Assembly (NCBI GenBank): GCA_029202385.1
Contig: CP119314.1
Location: forward strand, 3,164,501-3,228,500
Direction of reading: 5' to 3'
Length of the DNA stretch: 64,000 nucleotides
Origin: Candidatus Sphingomonas phytovorans
GTDB lineage: Bacteria; Pseudomonadota; Alphaproteobacteria; Sphingomonadales; Sphingomonadaceae
A model generated the notes under the pieces. That model made no database searches and was not told the DNA's origin. It saw only the letters and a program-made list of their open reading frames with translations. Both the position numbers and the translations under genes were made by a program. Below are positions 23,669-32,600 of this stretch, in pieces (position 1 is the stretch's first letter; each line of letters starts with the position of its first letter).

Positions 23669-25471
23669 TCAGGCAGCGACGCTCTTCTGTGTCCCGTCCA
23701 CCCCCGAGGCAACGATCACCAGGTTCCGCCCGCGCGTCTTCGCCTCGAGCAACGCGGCGTCGGCGCGCGCCACCAGATTCGCGACCGGCCCGTCCTGTGG
23801 CGAGGCGGCGACGCCGATCGATACCGAGATATGTCCGAGCACGCGCCCACGATAGGCAAGTGGGGTGGCGGCGGTGCGGCTGCGGATTCGCTCCCCCATC
23901 TCGCGCCCGGCCGTTTCGTCCGCGCCCGGCAGCAGCACGGTGAACTCCTCCCCGCCGAAGCGGTGGACCTGGCCGGCATCGCCGACCGCGTCGAGCATGA
24001 TCGCCGCGACCTGCTGCATCACCACGTCGCCCGCCTCATGCCCGAATTCGTCGTTGAAGCGCTTGAAATGGTCGATATCGATCATCAGCCCCGCGATCGG
24101 AGCGGCGTCGCCATCCTGACGTCGGCGGTTGATCGTCCCATCCAGGCTGCGGCGATTGAGCAGCCCGGTCAGCGCATCGCGAATCGCGAGGCTGGTCAGC
24201 TGTTCACGCAACCGCAGATTGGCGAGCGCGAGGCCGATATTCTCCGCCATCAGCTCCAGATAGAGGCGCGAGGCACCGCTGATCGCGCCGCCATCCTGGC
24301 GTTCCTCGAAATAGAGCAGGCCGATCGTGTCGCCCTGCGCGGTCAGCGGCACGCACAGCGCAGCCACGGTCCCCTCGCCGACATGCGGGCAGGCGATATC
24401 GACATGATCATGGTTGCTGACATGCGGCCGGCCGCGCCGGAGGCCCCAGCAGGCGGCCGGCGAGAAGGCATCGACCGACACGACCGGATCGAGCCAGCTG
24501 CTCGCCAGGGTCAGCGCGGTGCGGGTGTGGTTCTGGACATAGAGATGCCCGGCCAGATTGGGGAAGGTCTGCGGCGCGAAGCAGGCGACCACCTCGGCCA
24601 GCTCGCCCTGAGTCTCCGTCGCCTGCAGGCGGTGCATCATCTGGAGGATGGTGTCCTTGGCACGCTGGTCGGCGGCCCGCTCTGCCTCAAGCCGGTCGCG
24701 TTCGAGGCCATTGTCGCGAAACACATGGATCGCGTTGGTCATGTCGCCGATCTCGTCGCGGCGGCGATCCTGCGGCACCTCGACGCTATAGTCCTGCCGT
24801 GCCAGCCGGGCGAGGATGCCGGTCATCCGCGTGAGCGGCAGCGCGACCCTGCGACGCAGCACGAAATACAGCACCGCGAGGAACAGCAGGGCAGTGAGCC
24901 CCAGCATCCCGCGGGCGACGCGGCCGAACCAGTCGCTGCGCTCGCGCGCCTCGCGCAGCGCGGCTTGGGTGCGGGTCGCGGCCAGCGCGCGGAATCGGTT
25001 GACCGGCTCGAGGACCCCCGTCTGCGCCCGCTCATGATCGGGGCCGAACAGCATCGTCTGGGCGGAGGCCATGTCGCCGGCCTGCACCTTCGCGATCGCG
25101 GCGCGTTCCAGCGCGTCGAGCTCCTCCAGGTTGCGCTGGACCTCCTGCAGCGCGGAACGCTCGGCGGGCGCGAGATCGAGCGCGTGAAGCCGTTCGATGA
25201 TCCGCTCGCGCGCGTGGATGTCGCGCTCCTCGGCGCGGAAGGCGTTGAGGTGACGGGCCGCCCCGCGCATCGCATAGAGCCGCGCCTCGTCCGAGCGCTT
25301 CTCGGCGGCGATCGACAGTTCCTCGCCGAAATCGTCGAGAGTCAGATGCTGCTGGACCGCGAGACGCTCCTCATCGGCGGCGCGCACTGAACTGATAAAG
25401 GCAATGCCGGAGATGCCGGTGAGCAACAGCGTGAAGCCGTAGGCCCAGTTGGTGATGGTGCTGATACGCAT
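23669..25471 (-). CDS. Membrane diguanylate cyclase with HAMP, GAF and GGDEF domains
   Basis: Synthesises the second messenger c-di-GMP. Order: membrane helix at residues 8-29; periplasmic helical sensor to about 185; second membrane helix 188-208 (MLGLTALLFLAVLYFVL); HAMP linker to about 260; GAF domain about 285-425; GGDEF domain about 440-590. The catalytic motif is GGEEF at 506-510, with LMIDIDHFKRFNDEFGHEAG upstream as the metal/GTP site. No RxxD product-inhibition site is seen five residues before GGEEF, so feedback inhibition is probably absent. It stands alone, convergent with dgoA. Confidence 0.93.
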   Translation of the reverse strand: MRISTITNWAYGFTLLLTGISGIAFISSVRAADEERLAVQQHLTLDDFGEELSIAAEKRSDEARLYAMRGAARHLNAFRAEERDIHARERIIERLHALDLAPAERSALQEVQRNLEELDALERAAIAKVQAGDMASAQTMLFGPDHERAQTGVLEPVNRFRALAATRTQAALREARERSDWFGRVARGMLGLTALLFLAVLYFVLRRRVALPLTRMTGILARLARQDYSVEVPQDRRRDEIGDMTNAIHVFRDNGLERDRLEAERAADQRAKDTILQMMHRLQATETQGELAEVVACFAPQTFPNLAGHLYVQNHTRTALTLASSWLDPVVSVDAFSPAACWGLRRGRPHVSNHDHVDIACPHVGEGTVAALCVPLTAQGDTIGLLYFEERQDGGAISGASRLYLELMAENIGLALANLRLREQLTSLAIRDALTGLLNRRSLDGTINRRRQDGDAAPIAGLMIDIDHFKRFNDEFGHEAGDVVMQQVAAIMLDAVGDAGQVHRFGGEEFTVLLPGADETAGREMGERIRSRTAATPLAYRGRVLGHISVSIGVAASPQDGPVANLVARADAALLEAKTRGRNLVIVASGVDGTQKSVAA

Positions 25472-25549
25472 GGCGACGCGGCTAGCACCGCCATGGTTGC
25501 CGCCCCGTTAAGGCGGGCCACGGCGCGGCGCCATCGCCCGACAGCCCGG

Positions 25550-25939
25550 TTATTTCTTCGCTGTGCCGTTCTGCCTGAGGAACGCGATCACGTTCGCCTG
25601 GTCCTGCGCATTGGGAAGTCCGATGAAGATCATTTTCGTCCCCGGCAGCGCCTGGCGCGGCGCGGCGAGGAAGCTGGCGAGGTTCTTGTCGTTCCACACC
25701 AGAGCGGACGCCTTCATCGCGGGCGAATAGCTGAAGCCGGGCGCCGCGGCCGCCTTGCGATTGACCACGCCGCGCAGATTGGGGCCAAGGCCGTTCCTGC
25801 CGGACGGATCGAGGCTGTGGCACGCGCCGCATTTCTTGAACACAACCGCCCCCGCAGCCGCATCGGCCGGCGGCGCGGCAGACGCCATGGTGGAACCGGC
25901 CAGCATTGCAATCGACGTCAGGCCAGCAAGATACCTCAT
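25550..25939 (-). CDS. Class I cytochrome c
   Basis: A small soluble periplasmic electron carrier. The start at ATG 25939 gives a signal peptide (LAGLTSIAMLAGSTMASA). Heme is attached at CGACH in VVFKKCGACHSLDPSGRNGL, and GTKMIFIGLPNAQDQANVIA supplies the axial Met. The fold ends with the helix ANVIAFLRQNGTAKK. The precursor is 129 residues, matching the cytochrome c2/c550 subgroup. It is monocistronic. An upstream in-frame ATG (25975) would spoil the signal peptide and is not used. Confidence 0.93.
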   Translation of the reverse strand: MRYLAGLTSIAMLAGSTMASAAPPADAAAGAVVFKKCGACHSLDPSGRNGLGPNLRGVVNRKAAAAPGFSYSPAMKASALVWNDKNLASFLAAPRQALPGTKMIFIGLPNAQDQANVIAFLRQNGTAKK

Positions 25940-26161
25940 TCGGATGCTCCCATACGCAAGACCACGAACCCACATCGCGTGTTCCGATTGCCTTTAAGGC
26001 GGCCCGTTCCGTGGCTTGCAATACGATTGTTCGCATCGCGCGCAGCCGGACGATCACCGTTCCGGAAAACTACCTATCTGGGTAACTACGGAATGGTTGA
26101 CGCACCCTTTACCAGCCTAATCGGCCCGGCCAGCCGCTATCGAGTAGCTGTACGGCGGCGG

Positions 26162-26202
26162 AACCAGGCCGGGTCTTTAGGCGAGTGCCCCGGCCTGGTT
26201 TT
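26162..26202 (+). terminator. Strong terminator-like hairpin, copy A
   Basis: AACCAGGCCGGG (26162-26173) pairs perfectly over 12 bp with CCCGGCCTGGTT (26189-26200), followed by a T-run (TTTT, 26199-26202) reading on the plus strand. It lies just past the AlkB-like gene on the opposite strand, yet the T-run points to a plus-strand transcript for which no gene is seen. A closely similar hairpin occurs at 58473-58513. Confidence 0.6.
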
Positions 26203-26208
26203 ACGCCT

Positions 26209-26808
26209 CTAACCCGCGACCTTTCGCATTCCCTTTTCGGACAGGCTCCGGAACGTCACCGACCAGCGGCGCCTTTCCATCGAGGCGATGCTGTGTTCCC
26301 AACCATGCCGAGCCTCCCCCCGGAGATGGTAGATCGACCGCGGCGAAAGCGGGAGCGCGGCCCGATCGAACCCCTTCTCCACGCGCCGCCGCAACCGCAG
26401 GGTCGCCTGGGTCCCGAGCGAGATGCCGATGATATGGTCGAACACCGGCCTGTCGCGGTGCCAGCCGATTCCGGCGCCGGGATCGTACCGCACCACCAGC
26501 GCCTGGACGAGTTCGCCGTCCACCAGTCCGGCGAAGCGCGCCGCGCGGGCACGCAGCGGCAGCAGGAAATCGGGGATCGGCTCGGTCGGTCCGAAGCTCG
26601 CATTGCCGAAATCATAGCGCCAGCCGAACGACGCGGTCAGCCTTTTGCCCAGCCAGCCCTGGAAGCGGAACGGCGAGACCTCGATCCCTTCCAGTCGCGC
26701 GATCAGGACCCGTTCCTCGTCAGCCGAGATGATGTCGGCGGCATAATCAAGGCCCGGTGGCAAGCCGGGCGGCGCCATGCCGAGCAGGTCGTGCGATACC
26801 GCCGCCAT
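26209..26808 (-). CDS. AlkB-like 2OG-Fe(II) dioxygenase
   Basis: A cytoplasmic alpha-ketoglutarate-dependent oxygenase, probably repairing alkylated bases. The iron site is HRD in PGAGIGWHRDRPVFDHIIGI and the distal His in RGEARHGWEHSIA; the 2OG-binding Arg residues are in RRRWSVTFRSL. GWLGKRLTASFGWRYDFGN is typical of the AlkB family. The start at ATG 26808 overlaps the PEBP gene stop (TGATG) and gives 199 residues, as usual. It is translationally coupled to the upstream PEBP-family gene, an uncommon pairing. Confidence 0.92.
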   Translation of the reverse strand: MAAVSHDLLGMAPPGLPPGLDYAADIISADEERVLIARLEGIEVSPFRFQGWLGKRLTASFGWRYDFGNASFGPTEPIPDFLLPLRARAARFAGLVDGELVQALVVRYDPGAGIGWHRDRPVFDHIIGISLGTQATLRLRRRVEKGFDRAALPLSPRSIYHLRGEARHGWEHSIASMERRRWSVTFRSLSEKGMRKVAG

Positions 26809-27434
26809 CAGGCCCGCGCCGCCCCACCCAAACCCGCGGCCCGGGTCGGCGCCTGCTCCCCGCGCGAATAGGTGCCGGTCAGCACCCCGGCCGCCAGCAC
26901 CCGACCGCGGATTGCCTCGACGATCGCCGTCCGGCCCGGATTGGCTCCGGGCTCGGGCGTGTCCGACAGGGCGAAAAGCTGGAACACATAATCGTGCGAT
27001 CCGTGGCCGGTCGGCGGATCGGGCGGCAGCCACCCCTGAGTGAAGAAGCTGTTCCGCCCGACATCGCGCCCGTCTGGCGCACCCGCGCCATCCCCGGCGA
27101 TCGCGCCCTCGGCCAGCCGGCACCCGTCGGCGGACAGGCCCCAGACCACGGCATGGACCAGCGGGTTCAGCGACGGTGCGTCGGGATCCTCGACGATCAG
27201 CGCCAGGCTCCGTGTCTCTCGCGGCACCGCGCCCCACAGCAACGGCGGCGAGACGCCGGCACCATCGGCCGTGAAGCGCACCGGCAGGCGCGCGCCATTG
27301 GCAAAGGCCGGGCTCGACAGGTCGATCGGCACGCCGGTCAGGCCAAGATCGGGATCGGCGATGGCCAGCCGGACATGGCCCGCGCGAACGCCTTGCAGCA
27401 TCCTGCCCAGCCAGTGCGGCACATGTTCGAGCAT
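26808..27434 (-). CDS. YbhB/YbcL family (PEBP, Raf-kinase-inhibitor-like) protein
   Basis: A phosphatidylethanolamine-binding-protein fold, probably cytoplasmic as no signal peptide is seen; the ligand is unknown. Core motifs: SLALIVEDPDAPSLNPLVHA, WGLSADGCRLAEGA and WLPPDPPTGHGSHDYVFQLF, which hold the conserved Asp and His residues of the anion pocket. The N-terminal 20 residues (MLEHVPHWLGRMLQGVRAGH) are typical of the bacterial subgroup. It is 208 residues long and its stop overlaps the AlkB-like gene start by one base. Confidence 0.92.
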   Translation of the reverse strand: MLEHVPHWLGRMLQGVRAGHVRLAIADPDLGLTGVPIDLSSPAFANGARLPVRFTADGAGVSPPLLWGAVPRETRSLALIVEDPDAPSLNPLVHAVVWGLSADGCRLAEGAIAGDGAGAPDGRDVGRNSFFTQGWLPPDPPTGHGSHDYVFQLFALSDTPEPGANPGRTAIVEAIRGRVLAAGVLTGTYSRGEQAPTRAAGLGGAARA

Positions 27435-27518
27435 CGCCTGCCTCCTTCACACAGCAGATGGCACGCAGTAGATGGGAAGAACCCGCGGAGGTTGCGAGGT
27501 TTCCCAAAGTTACCCCGG

Positions 27519-27776
27519 CTATCGGTTCTCCCGGCCCGGCGGCGTGACCTCGACCGCCTCGGCGAACGGCACGGTGCGCACCGGCTCGCCGAGCGCATCG
27601 GTGATTTCAAGGCGGCCATCCAGGTCGAGGCTGCCCTCATCGACTTCGCCGGCAAGGAGCGAGCGGATGCCCGCCAGAGCCGCGGCGTGCGCCTCGCGCG
27701 GACCGGGGAGATCCTGCCCCTCCTCATCCGGCGTCAGTCCGGAGCCGTTGTGGATATGAAAATAATATTGGGGCAT
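27519..27776 (-). CDS. DUF6894-type small protein
   Basis: The start at ATG 27776 gives MPQYYFHIHNGSGLTPDEEG, the characteristic opening of short proteins common in sphingomonads and rhizobia (DUF6894). A run PGPREAHAAALAGIRSLLAG and a strand DLDGRLEITDALGEP complete the 85-residue domain. No signal or membrane segment. Function unknown. It is divergent from the GGDEF-EAL gene at 28053, the two being separated by 276 bases. Confidence 0.8.
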   Translation of the reverse strand: MPQYYFHIHNGSGLTPDEEGQDLPGPREAHAAALAGIRSLLAGEVDEGSLDLDGRLEITDALGEPVRTVPFAEAVEVTPPGRENR

Positions 27777-28052
27777 ATCCGCCGAACGCCGGGCACACCG
27801 GTTTGGCTCCGTAACGATCTGATTCTGTCGATACGCTCGCCCCTGAAGATCGTGATGCGTCGACCGGACGCGACAATGGCGCCCGAAGGTCGCAGCCGAT
27901 TCCAGTGTGTTAGCGCCTCCCCTTCGGGCCATTCGGACGCCCGTCGAAAACCTCCATTTCGGACTGGTCGCGGACCAGAAATCGCCGCCACAGACCCAAT
28001 CTTTTGTTAGGCTTTCCAATATAGTTAAGGCCCCGGCCGTCTCGAGGGGAGC

Positions 28053-31052
28053 ATGGCCCGGGAGGAACGCGTGAACCGCACGGGCGCACGCCCATCAACA
28101 GACCGCAGGGATAGGGCCGGGGGCTTACCGGAAGGACCGTCCATAACGCCAATGCCGCTCGGCGTTGGCGCGGTGGAGGATTCGATCCTGCGACGCATCG
28201 TCGCGCTGGCGATCGACGCGCTTGGCGCGCCGATCGGTTTCATCAGCTTCGCCGCAGCCGAACGACAACTCGTGCGCGTCCAGATCGGCGTCGCCGGCCC
28301 GTTGCGCCCCGCCGATGCGCTGCTGCCCGCCGGCCTGATCGGCCAGCCCGACCCGATCGTGATCCCCGATACCCAGGCACCGGAATGGCACGGCCTGATC
28401 CCCGCCACCGATCTGCTCGGCGCCCGCTTTGCCGTCATCCTCCCGATCGGCACGCCGGGAGAGGCTGACGCTGGCATGCTGTGCGTGCTCGACACCACGC
28501 CCCGCCAGGCCCCGGATGCCCGCGTCATGCGCATGCTCGCCGGTCTCGCCGCGCTGGCCGGCGCCGAACGCTGGCCCGATTCCAGGACGGCAGCGCCACG
28601 CCCGCCCTTGCGCGCCGCGCAGCTCGACACGGTGTTCCGCGAGGCGATGGTCGGCATCGTGCAACGCGACGTGGAAGGCCATGTACTGATGGCGAACGAC
28701 CATTATTGCGCGCTGGTCGGCCGCTCGCTGGACGAACTGGAGAACCTGCCCGCCAAGGCCTATCTCCACCCCGACGATCTTGCCCGCAACGAGGGGCGGT
28801 ACCGCCACCATCTCGAGACGGGCACGCCGTTCCGCATCGAGCTTCGCTATGTCCGGCCCGATGATTCGGTGATCTGGTGCGAAGTGAACATCTCCTTCGT
28901 CCGCGACGATGCGGGGCAGATCCGGTCGATCATCACCGTGGCCCAGGACATCACCCGCCGCCGTCTTACCGAGCAGGCCCTGCGCGAAAGCCGCGAGCAT
29001 CACCGCCATTCGGTCGAGCTCAACCCGCAGATCCAGTGGACCGCGCGGCCCGACGGGTCGATCGAGGAAGTCGGGCCCCTCTGGGTCTCGCTGACCGGGA
29101 CCAGCCCCGACCAGGCGCGCGGCAATGGCTGGATCGAGGCGCTCCATGCCGAGGATGTCGCCCCGACGATGCGGGCCTGGCACGAAGCGGTGCGGCAGCG
29201 CCGGCCGGTCGACATCGAATATCGGCTGCGTTGCGGCGACGCCTATCGCTGGATGCGCGCGCGCGCCGCACCCCGTTGCGACGAGCATGGCGCGGTGATC
29301 CGCTGGTACGGATCGCTGGAGGATATCCACGACCGCAAGGCAGCCAAACAGGCGCTTGGCGAAAGCGAGGAGCGGCTGCGGCTGGCGGTGCAGGCGGCGG
29401 GACTCGGCATCTGGGACTATGACACCATCACCGGCGCCCGGCGCTGGTCCGAGGAACTGCTCGGCATGCTCGGCCTGCCTGCCGATGCAGAGCCGACCAT
29501 GGCGGAAGCGCTCGAGATCGTGCATCCCGACGACCGCAACAAGTTCCGCTCGATCGTCACCGCCGTGACCGGTGGTTTCCTGCCCGAGGCCTTCGAGGTC
29601 GCGTTGCGCGTCCGCCGCGCGGACAGTGGCGCGCAACGCTGGCTCAAATCGACCGGCTGGAAATCGGTCAGCGGCTCCGGCCATCTGAGCCGGATGATCG
29701 TCACCTTCCAGGACGTGACGGAGGAACGCGACGCCGAGGAGCGAATCCGCTGGGCCGCGACGCACGATCCGCTGACATTGCTGCCCAATCGCCTGGCGCT
29801 GCAGGAGGAACTGGACGGCGCGATCGCGCTGGCGGCCGGGACTCAGGAACGGATCGGGCTAATGCTGTTCGACGTCGACAACCTGAAGCGGATCAACGAC
29901 ACGCTTGGCCATGACGCGGGCGACGCGTTGCTGCGCGTCTTCGCCCGGCGCCTGGTCGAGGTCGCGCCGGATGGCGCCACGATCGGCCGGCTCGGCGGCG
30001 ACGAGTTCGCGATCGTGATGCCGGCGGTCGGCGGCGTGGAGGATCTCATGCGCTGCGCCGCATCGCTGCTGAAGAGCCTGCGCGCGCCCTTCGCGTTCAA
30101 CGGCCGGACGCTGGATTGCGCGGCCAGCATCGGCGCCTCGATCTTCCCCGAACATGGCAACGAGCCCACCGAACTGCTCAAATCGGCCGACCTCGCGCTG
30201 TACGCGGCGAAGACGGCGGGCCGGGGGCGGACCAGGGTGTTCCGGCCGGAAATGCGGTCCGAGTTGCAGCGCCAGTTTTCCATGATCAACCTGGCGAAGG
30301 ATGCGCTGGCCAATGCGCGGGTCGATGCCTTCTACCAGCCGAAGATCGACCTCAACAGCCACCGCCTGGTCGGATTCGAGGCGCTGTTGCGCTGGCACGA
30401 CCAGCAGGGTGGCACGCATATGCCGGCGGATATCCGCGCCGCGTTCGACGATCCGGACCTGTCGATCGAGATCACCGATCGCATCCTGACCAAGGTGACG
30501 GGCGACCTGAGGCGCTGGCTCGACCAGGGGTACGACCCGGTCTCGATCGCGGTGAACACCTCGGCCAATGATTTCCGCTACGATAATTTCGCCGAGCGCG
30601 TGCTGGAGAGCCTGGAGCGGTGCGGCCTGCCCTCCTCCATGCTCGAGATCGAGGTGACCGAGACGGTCTTTCTCGGGCGCGGCGCGCATTATGTCGAACG
30701 GGCGCTGCGCATGCTCAGCGCCGCCGGCATCCGCATCGCGCTTGACGATTTCGGCACCGGCTACGCGTCGCTCAGCCATCTGAAGCAATATCCGGTCGAC
30801 ATATTGAAGATCGACCGCAGCTTCATCAGCAATTTGGAAAACAGCCCCGACGATGCGGCGATCGCTGACGCGGTGATCGATCTCGGCCGCAATCTCGGCA
30901 TCACGATCGTCGCCGAGGGCGTCGAGACCAGGGCGCAGGCGCAGCATTTGCGAAAGCGCGGCTGCGCGGTCGGCCAGGGCTTCCTGTTCGGCCATCCCGC
31001 GACCGCCGACCAGATATTCCCGCAGTGGCGAGAGGGGCTCTACCGGGACTGA
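28053..31052 (+). CDS. GAF-PAS-PAS-PAS-GGDEF-EAL c-di-GMP enzyme
   Basis: A cytoplasmic sensor with both synthesis and hydrolysis domains for c-di-GMP. Residues about 35-180 form a GAF-type domain (RRIVALAIDALGAPIGFISF); three PAS/PAC repeats follow at about 195-310, 320-440 and 445-575 (e.g. VTEERDAEERIRW). The GGDEF motif is at 648-652 with MLFDVDNLKRINDTLGHDAG before it; no RxxD inhibitory site is seen. The EAL domain starts at about 775 (GFEALLRWH) and retains the catalytic Asn, Glu, DDFGTGYASLSHL, LKIDRSF and AEGVETRAQA signatures, so it should be active. No membrane segments. Confidence 0.95.
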   Translation: MAREERVNRTGARPSTDRRDRAGGLPEGPSITPMPLGVGAVEDSILRRIVALAIDALGAPIGFISFAAAERQLVRVQIGVAGPLRPADALLPAGLIGQPDPIVIPDTQAPEWHGLIPATDLLGARFAVILPIGTPGEADAGMLCVLDTTPRQAPDARVMRMLAGLAALAGAERWPDSRTAAPRPPLRAAQLDTVFREAMVGIVQRDVEGHVLMANDHYCALVGRSLDELENLPAKAYLHPDDLARNEGRYRHHLETGTPFRIELRYVRPDDSVIWCEVNISFVRDDAGQIRSIITVAQDITRRRLTEQALRESREHHRHSVELNPQIQWTARPDGSIEEVGPLWVSLTGTSPDQARGNGWIEALHAEDVAPTMRAWHEAVRQRRPVDIEYRLRCGDAYRWMRARAAPRCDEHGAVIRWYGSLEDIHDRKAAKQALGESEERLRLAVQAAGLGIWDYDTITGARRWSEELLGMLGLPADAEPTMAEALEIVHPDDRNKFRSIVTAVTGGFLPEAFEVALRVRRADSGAQRWLKSTGWKSVSGSGHLSRMIVTFQDVTEERDAEERIRWAATHDPLTLLPNRLALQEELDGAIALAAGTQERIGLMLFDVDNLKRINDTLGHDAGDALLRVFARRLVEVAPDGATIGRLGGDEFAIVMPAVGGVEDLMRCAASLLKSLRAPFAFNGRTLDCAASIGASIFPEHGNEPTELLKSADLALYAAKTAGRGRTRVFRPEMRSELQRQFSMINLAKDALANARVDAFYQPKIDLNSHRLVGFEALLRWHDQQGGTHMPADIRAAFDDPDLSIEITDRILTKVTGDLRRWLDQGYDPVSIAVNTSANDFRYDNFAERVLESLERCGLPSSMLEIEVTETVFLGRGAHYVERALRMLSAAGIRIALDDFGTGYASLSHLKQYPVDILKIDRSFISNLENSPDDAAIADAVIDLGRNLGITIVAEGVETRAQAQHLRKRGCAVGQGFLFGHPATADQIFPQWREGLYRD

Positions 31053-31088
31053 CCGATGGTCGGCCCGATGGTCGGCCCGATGGTCGGC
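31053..31088 (+). repeat. Three tandem 12-bp repeats after the EAL stop codon
   Basis: The unit CCGATGGTCGGC is repeated exactly three times starting right after the TGA of the GGDEF-EAL gene. Each unit is a short dyad (CCGA-TGG-TCGG). It lies 63 bases before the next start codon. Origin could be slippage; a regulatory role is possible but unsupported. Confidence 0.85.
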
Positions 31089-31151
31089 GATGCGGGAACA
31101 GCGGGCGTGGCCACGCGTTCGAACCGCCTGCACCCAACGGAGAATATCCCG

Positions 31152-31757
31152 ATGAAAGCCGTCACACCGCTCGCAGCGGCCGTCCTCGCCCTCAGCCTCG
31201 CCGCCTGCGGTCCGAAGGCCGAGCAGGCGGCCGACGAAACGATCAACACCACCAGCGAGACGATAGCCGATGTCGGGAACGCCGCCTCCAACGCGCTCGA
31301 TGCCGCGGGCGACGCGCTCCAGCCCACGCCGAACGGCCAGAGCTTCGCCGACAGCGCGGCAAAGAGCGACGCGTTCGAGATCGCTGCGGCCAAGCTGGCG
31401 CTTACCAACGCGTCGTCGGCCAGGGTCAAGGCCTTCGCCAATGACATGATCAAGGCACATACCACGTCGACCGCCAAGATCGAGGCGGCAGCCGCCAGGG
31501 CCCGCCCGGCGATTACCCCCGACCCGGCACTGACCGGCGAGCAGAACGACGACCTCACCGATCTCGGCAAGCTGAAGGGCGCCGACTTCGACAAGGCCTA
31601 TATCGCGGGCCAGATCGACGCGCATGACGATGCCCTGGAACTGATGGAAAACTTCGCGAAGGACGGCGACGTCCCCTCCCTGAAGGCCGCCGCCAGCGAG
31701 ATCATACCGGTCGTGAAGAAGCATCTCGACATGGCCAAGGCACTCGAAAAACCCTGA
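31152..31757 (+). CDS. DUF4142-type lipoprotein
   Basis: An exported lipoprotein of unknown role. The start at ATG 31152 gives a signal peptide with lipobox ALSLAAC (Cys near residue 19). A low-complexity helical linker follows (about residues 20-60), then the DUF4142 four-helix region: FADSAAKSDAFEIAAAKLAL, ARVKAFANDMIKAHTTSTAK, FDKAYIAGQIDAHDDALELM and EIIPVVKKHLDMAKAL. Length 201 is usual. The family is widespread in soil bacteria without a firm function. Confidence 0.87.
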   Translation: MKAVTPLAAAVLALSLAACGPKAEQAADETINTTSETIADVGNAASNALDAAGDALQPTPNGQSFADSAAKSDAFEIAAAKLALTNASSARVKAFANDMIKAHTTSTAKIEAAAARARPAITPDPALTGEQNDDLTDLGKLKGADFDKAYIAGQIDAHDDALELMENFAKDGDVPSLKAAASEIIPVVKKHLDMAKALEKP

Positions 31758-31823
31758 CTTCTGCCGAGGGAACCTGAGTCACGTCAAAGAACGCCACCGG
31801 ATGATTCGATGCGTCGACCGTTG

Positions 31824-31878
31824 AAATGGACCATTTGATAGTCTATATTGCCAGGCAATAGACCATTGGATGGACCAG
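31824..31878 (+). promoter_or_regulatory. Candidate operator of the toxin-antitoxin operon
   Basis: An AT-richer stretch just before the antitoxin start contains a dyad ATTGCC-A-GGCAAT (about 31849-31861) flanked by GTCTAT and ATAGAC, and two copies of TGGACCATT/AGACCATTGG. Antitoxins of this type usually bind such palindromes to repress their own operon. Exact borders are uncertain. Confidence 0.4.
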
Positions 31879-31891
31879 AAGGGGTTGCGCG

Positions 31892-32149
31892 GTGCGTATA
31901 TCGGTGACTGAGGCAAAAGCGCAACTGACCGAGCTGGTACGCCGTGCCGAAGCTGGCGATGAGATTGTGCTCACCCGCCACGGTCACCCGGCCGTCCGTC
32001 TGGTACCGGTGAATCCGTTGCCGGACCGCAAGGCACGCCGGATCCTGCTCGAAGCGATGCGGGCATCCGGGGCAGCGAAGAAAATTTCGGGGCCCATAGC
32101 CGCGCGAAGCCAGGATTTCCTCTATGGTGATGACGGCCTGCCCGAATGA
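31892..32149 (+). CDS. Type II antitoxin, Phd/YefM (VapB-like) family
   Basis: Neutralises the PIN-domain toxin encoded next and probably represses the operon. The N-terminus RISVTEAKAQLTELVRRAEA with DEIVLTRHGHPAVRLVP is the Phd/YefM DNA-binding fold (residues 1-45). The C-terminal half (AARSQDFLYGDDGLPE) is the disordered toxin-binding tail. The 85-residue product starts with GTG (31892) and overlaps the toxin gene by four bases (ATGA), the standard antitoxin-first order. Confidence 0.9.
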   Translation: MRISVTEAKAQLTELVRRAEAGDEIVLTRHGHPAVRLVPVNPLPDRKARRILLEAMRASGAAKKISGPIAARSQDFLYGDDGLPE

Positions 32150-32541
32150 TCGCGGTCGATACGTCGGCCCTGATGGCAATTCTGCTTGATGAGCCCCAGG
32201 CAAATGCCTGCATCGCAGTGCTCGAAGATGAAGGCGACCTTGTCATCTCCGCCGGAACAGTGGCGGAAGCGCTGATCGTCGCGGCACGGCGCAACGTCGG
32301 CGAAGAGCTGACCGGGCTTATCGAAGGCCTCGGCTTCGACATCGTGCCGGTGACACCGGCGTCGGCGCGGCGGATCGCGGACGCTTATGCACGATGGGGC
32401 AAGGGGGTACACCCGGCCGGCCTCAACTTCGGCGATTGCTTCGCTTATGAAACGGCGCGCGAGCATGAGTGCCGCCTGCTCTATGTCGGCAACGACTTCG
32501 CAAGGACCGATATCGAAAGCGCCCTCGCTGACGCGACGTGA
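32146..32541 (+). CDS. vapC: PIN-domain ribonuclease toxin, VapC family
   Basis: A Mg-dependent RNase that arrests growth by cleaving RNA when freed from its antitoxin. Acidic active-site residues are visible: Asp5 in MIAVDTSALMAILLDEP, Glu in VISAGTVAEALIVAA, Asp in GLNFGDCFAYETARE and Asp in LLYVGNDFARTDIE. The 131-residue length and operon overlap with the Phd-type antitoxin are typical. All catalytic positions appear intact, so the pair is probably functional. Confidence 0.93.
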   Translation: MIAVDTSALMAILLDEPQANACIAVLEDEGDLVISAGTVAEALIVAARRNVGEELTGLIEGLGFDIVPVTPASARRIADAYARWGKGVHPAGLNFGDCFAYETAREHECRLLYVGNDFARTDIESALADAT

Positions 32542-32600
32542 CCCAATTCCCCTGCCCATGCTGTGCGCTATAGAGCGCGCACGAGACAGGGCATGAAAGG

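Noticed and set aside
23831..25390. A 519-residue plus-strand frame opposite the diguanylate cyclase
   Set aside because: No domain recognised and strongly biased composition. The minus strand has HAMP, GAF and GGDEF.
25482..26057. A 191-residue minus-strand frame overlapping cytochrome c
   Set aside because: It reads the cytochrome DNA in another frame; the heme motif and signal peptide exist only in the frame annotated.
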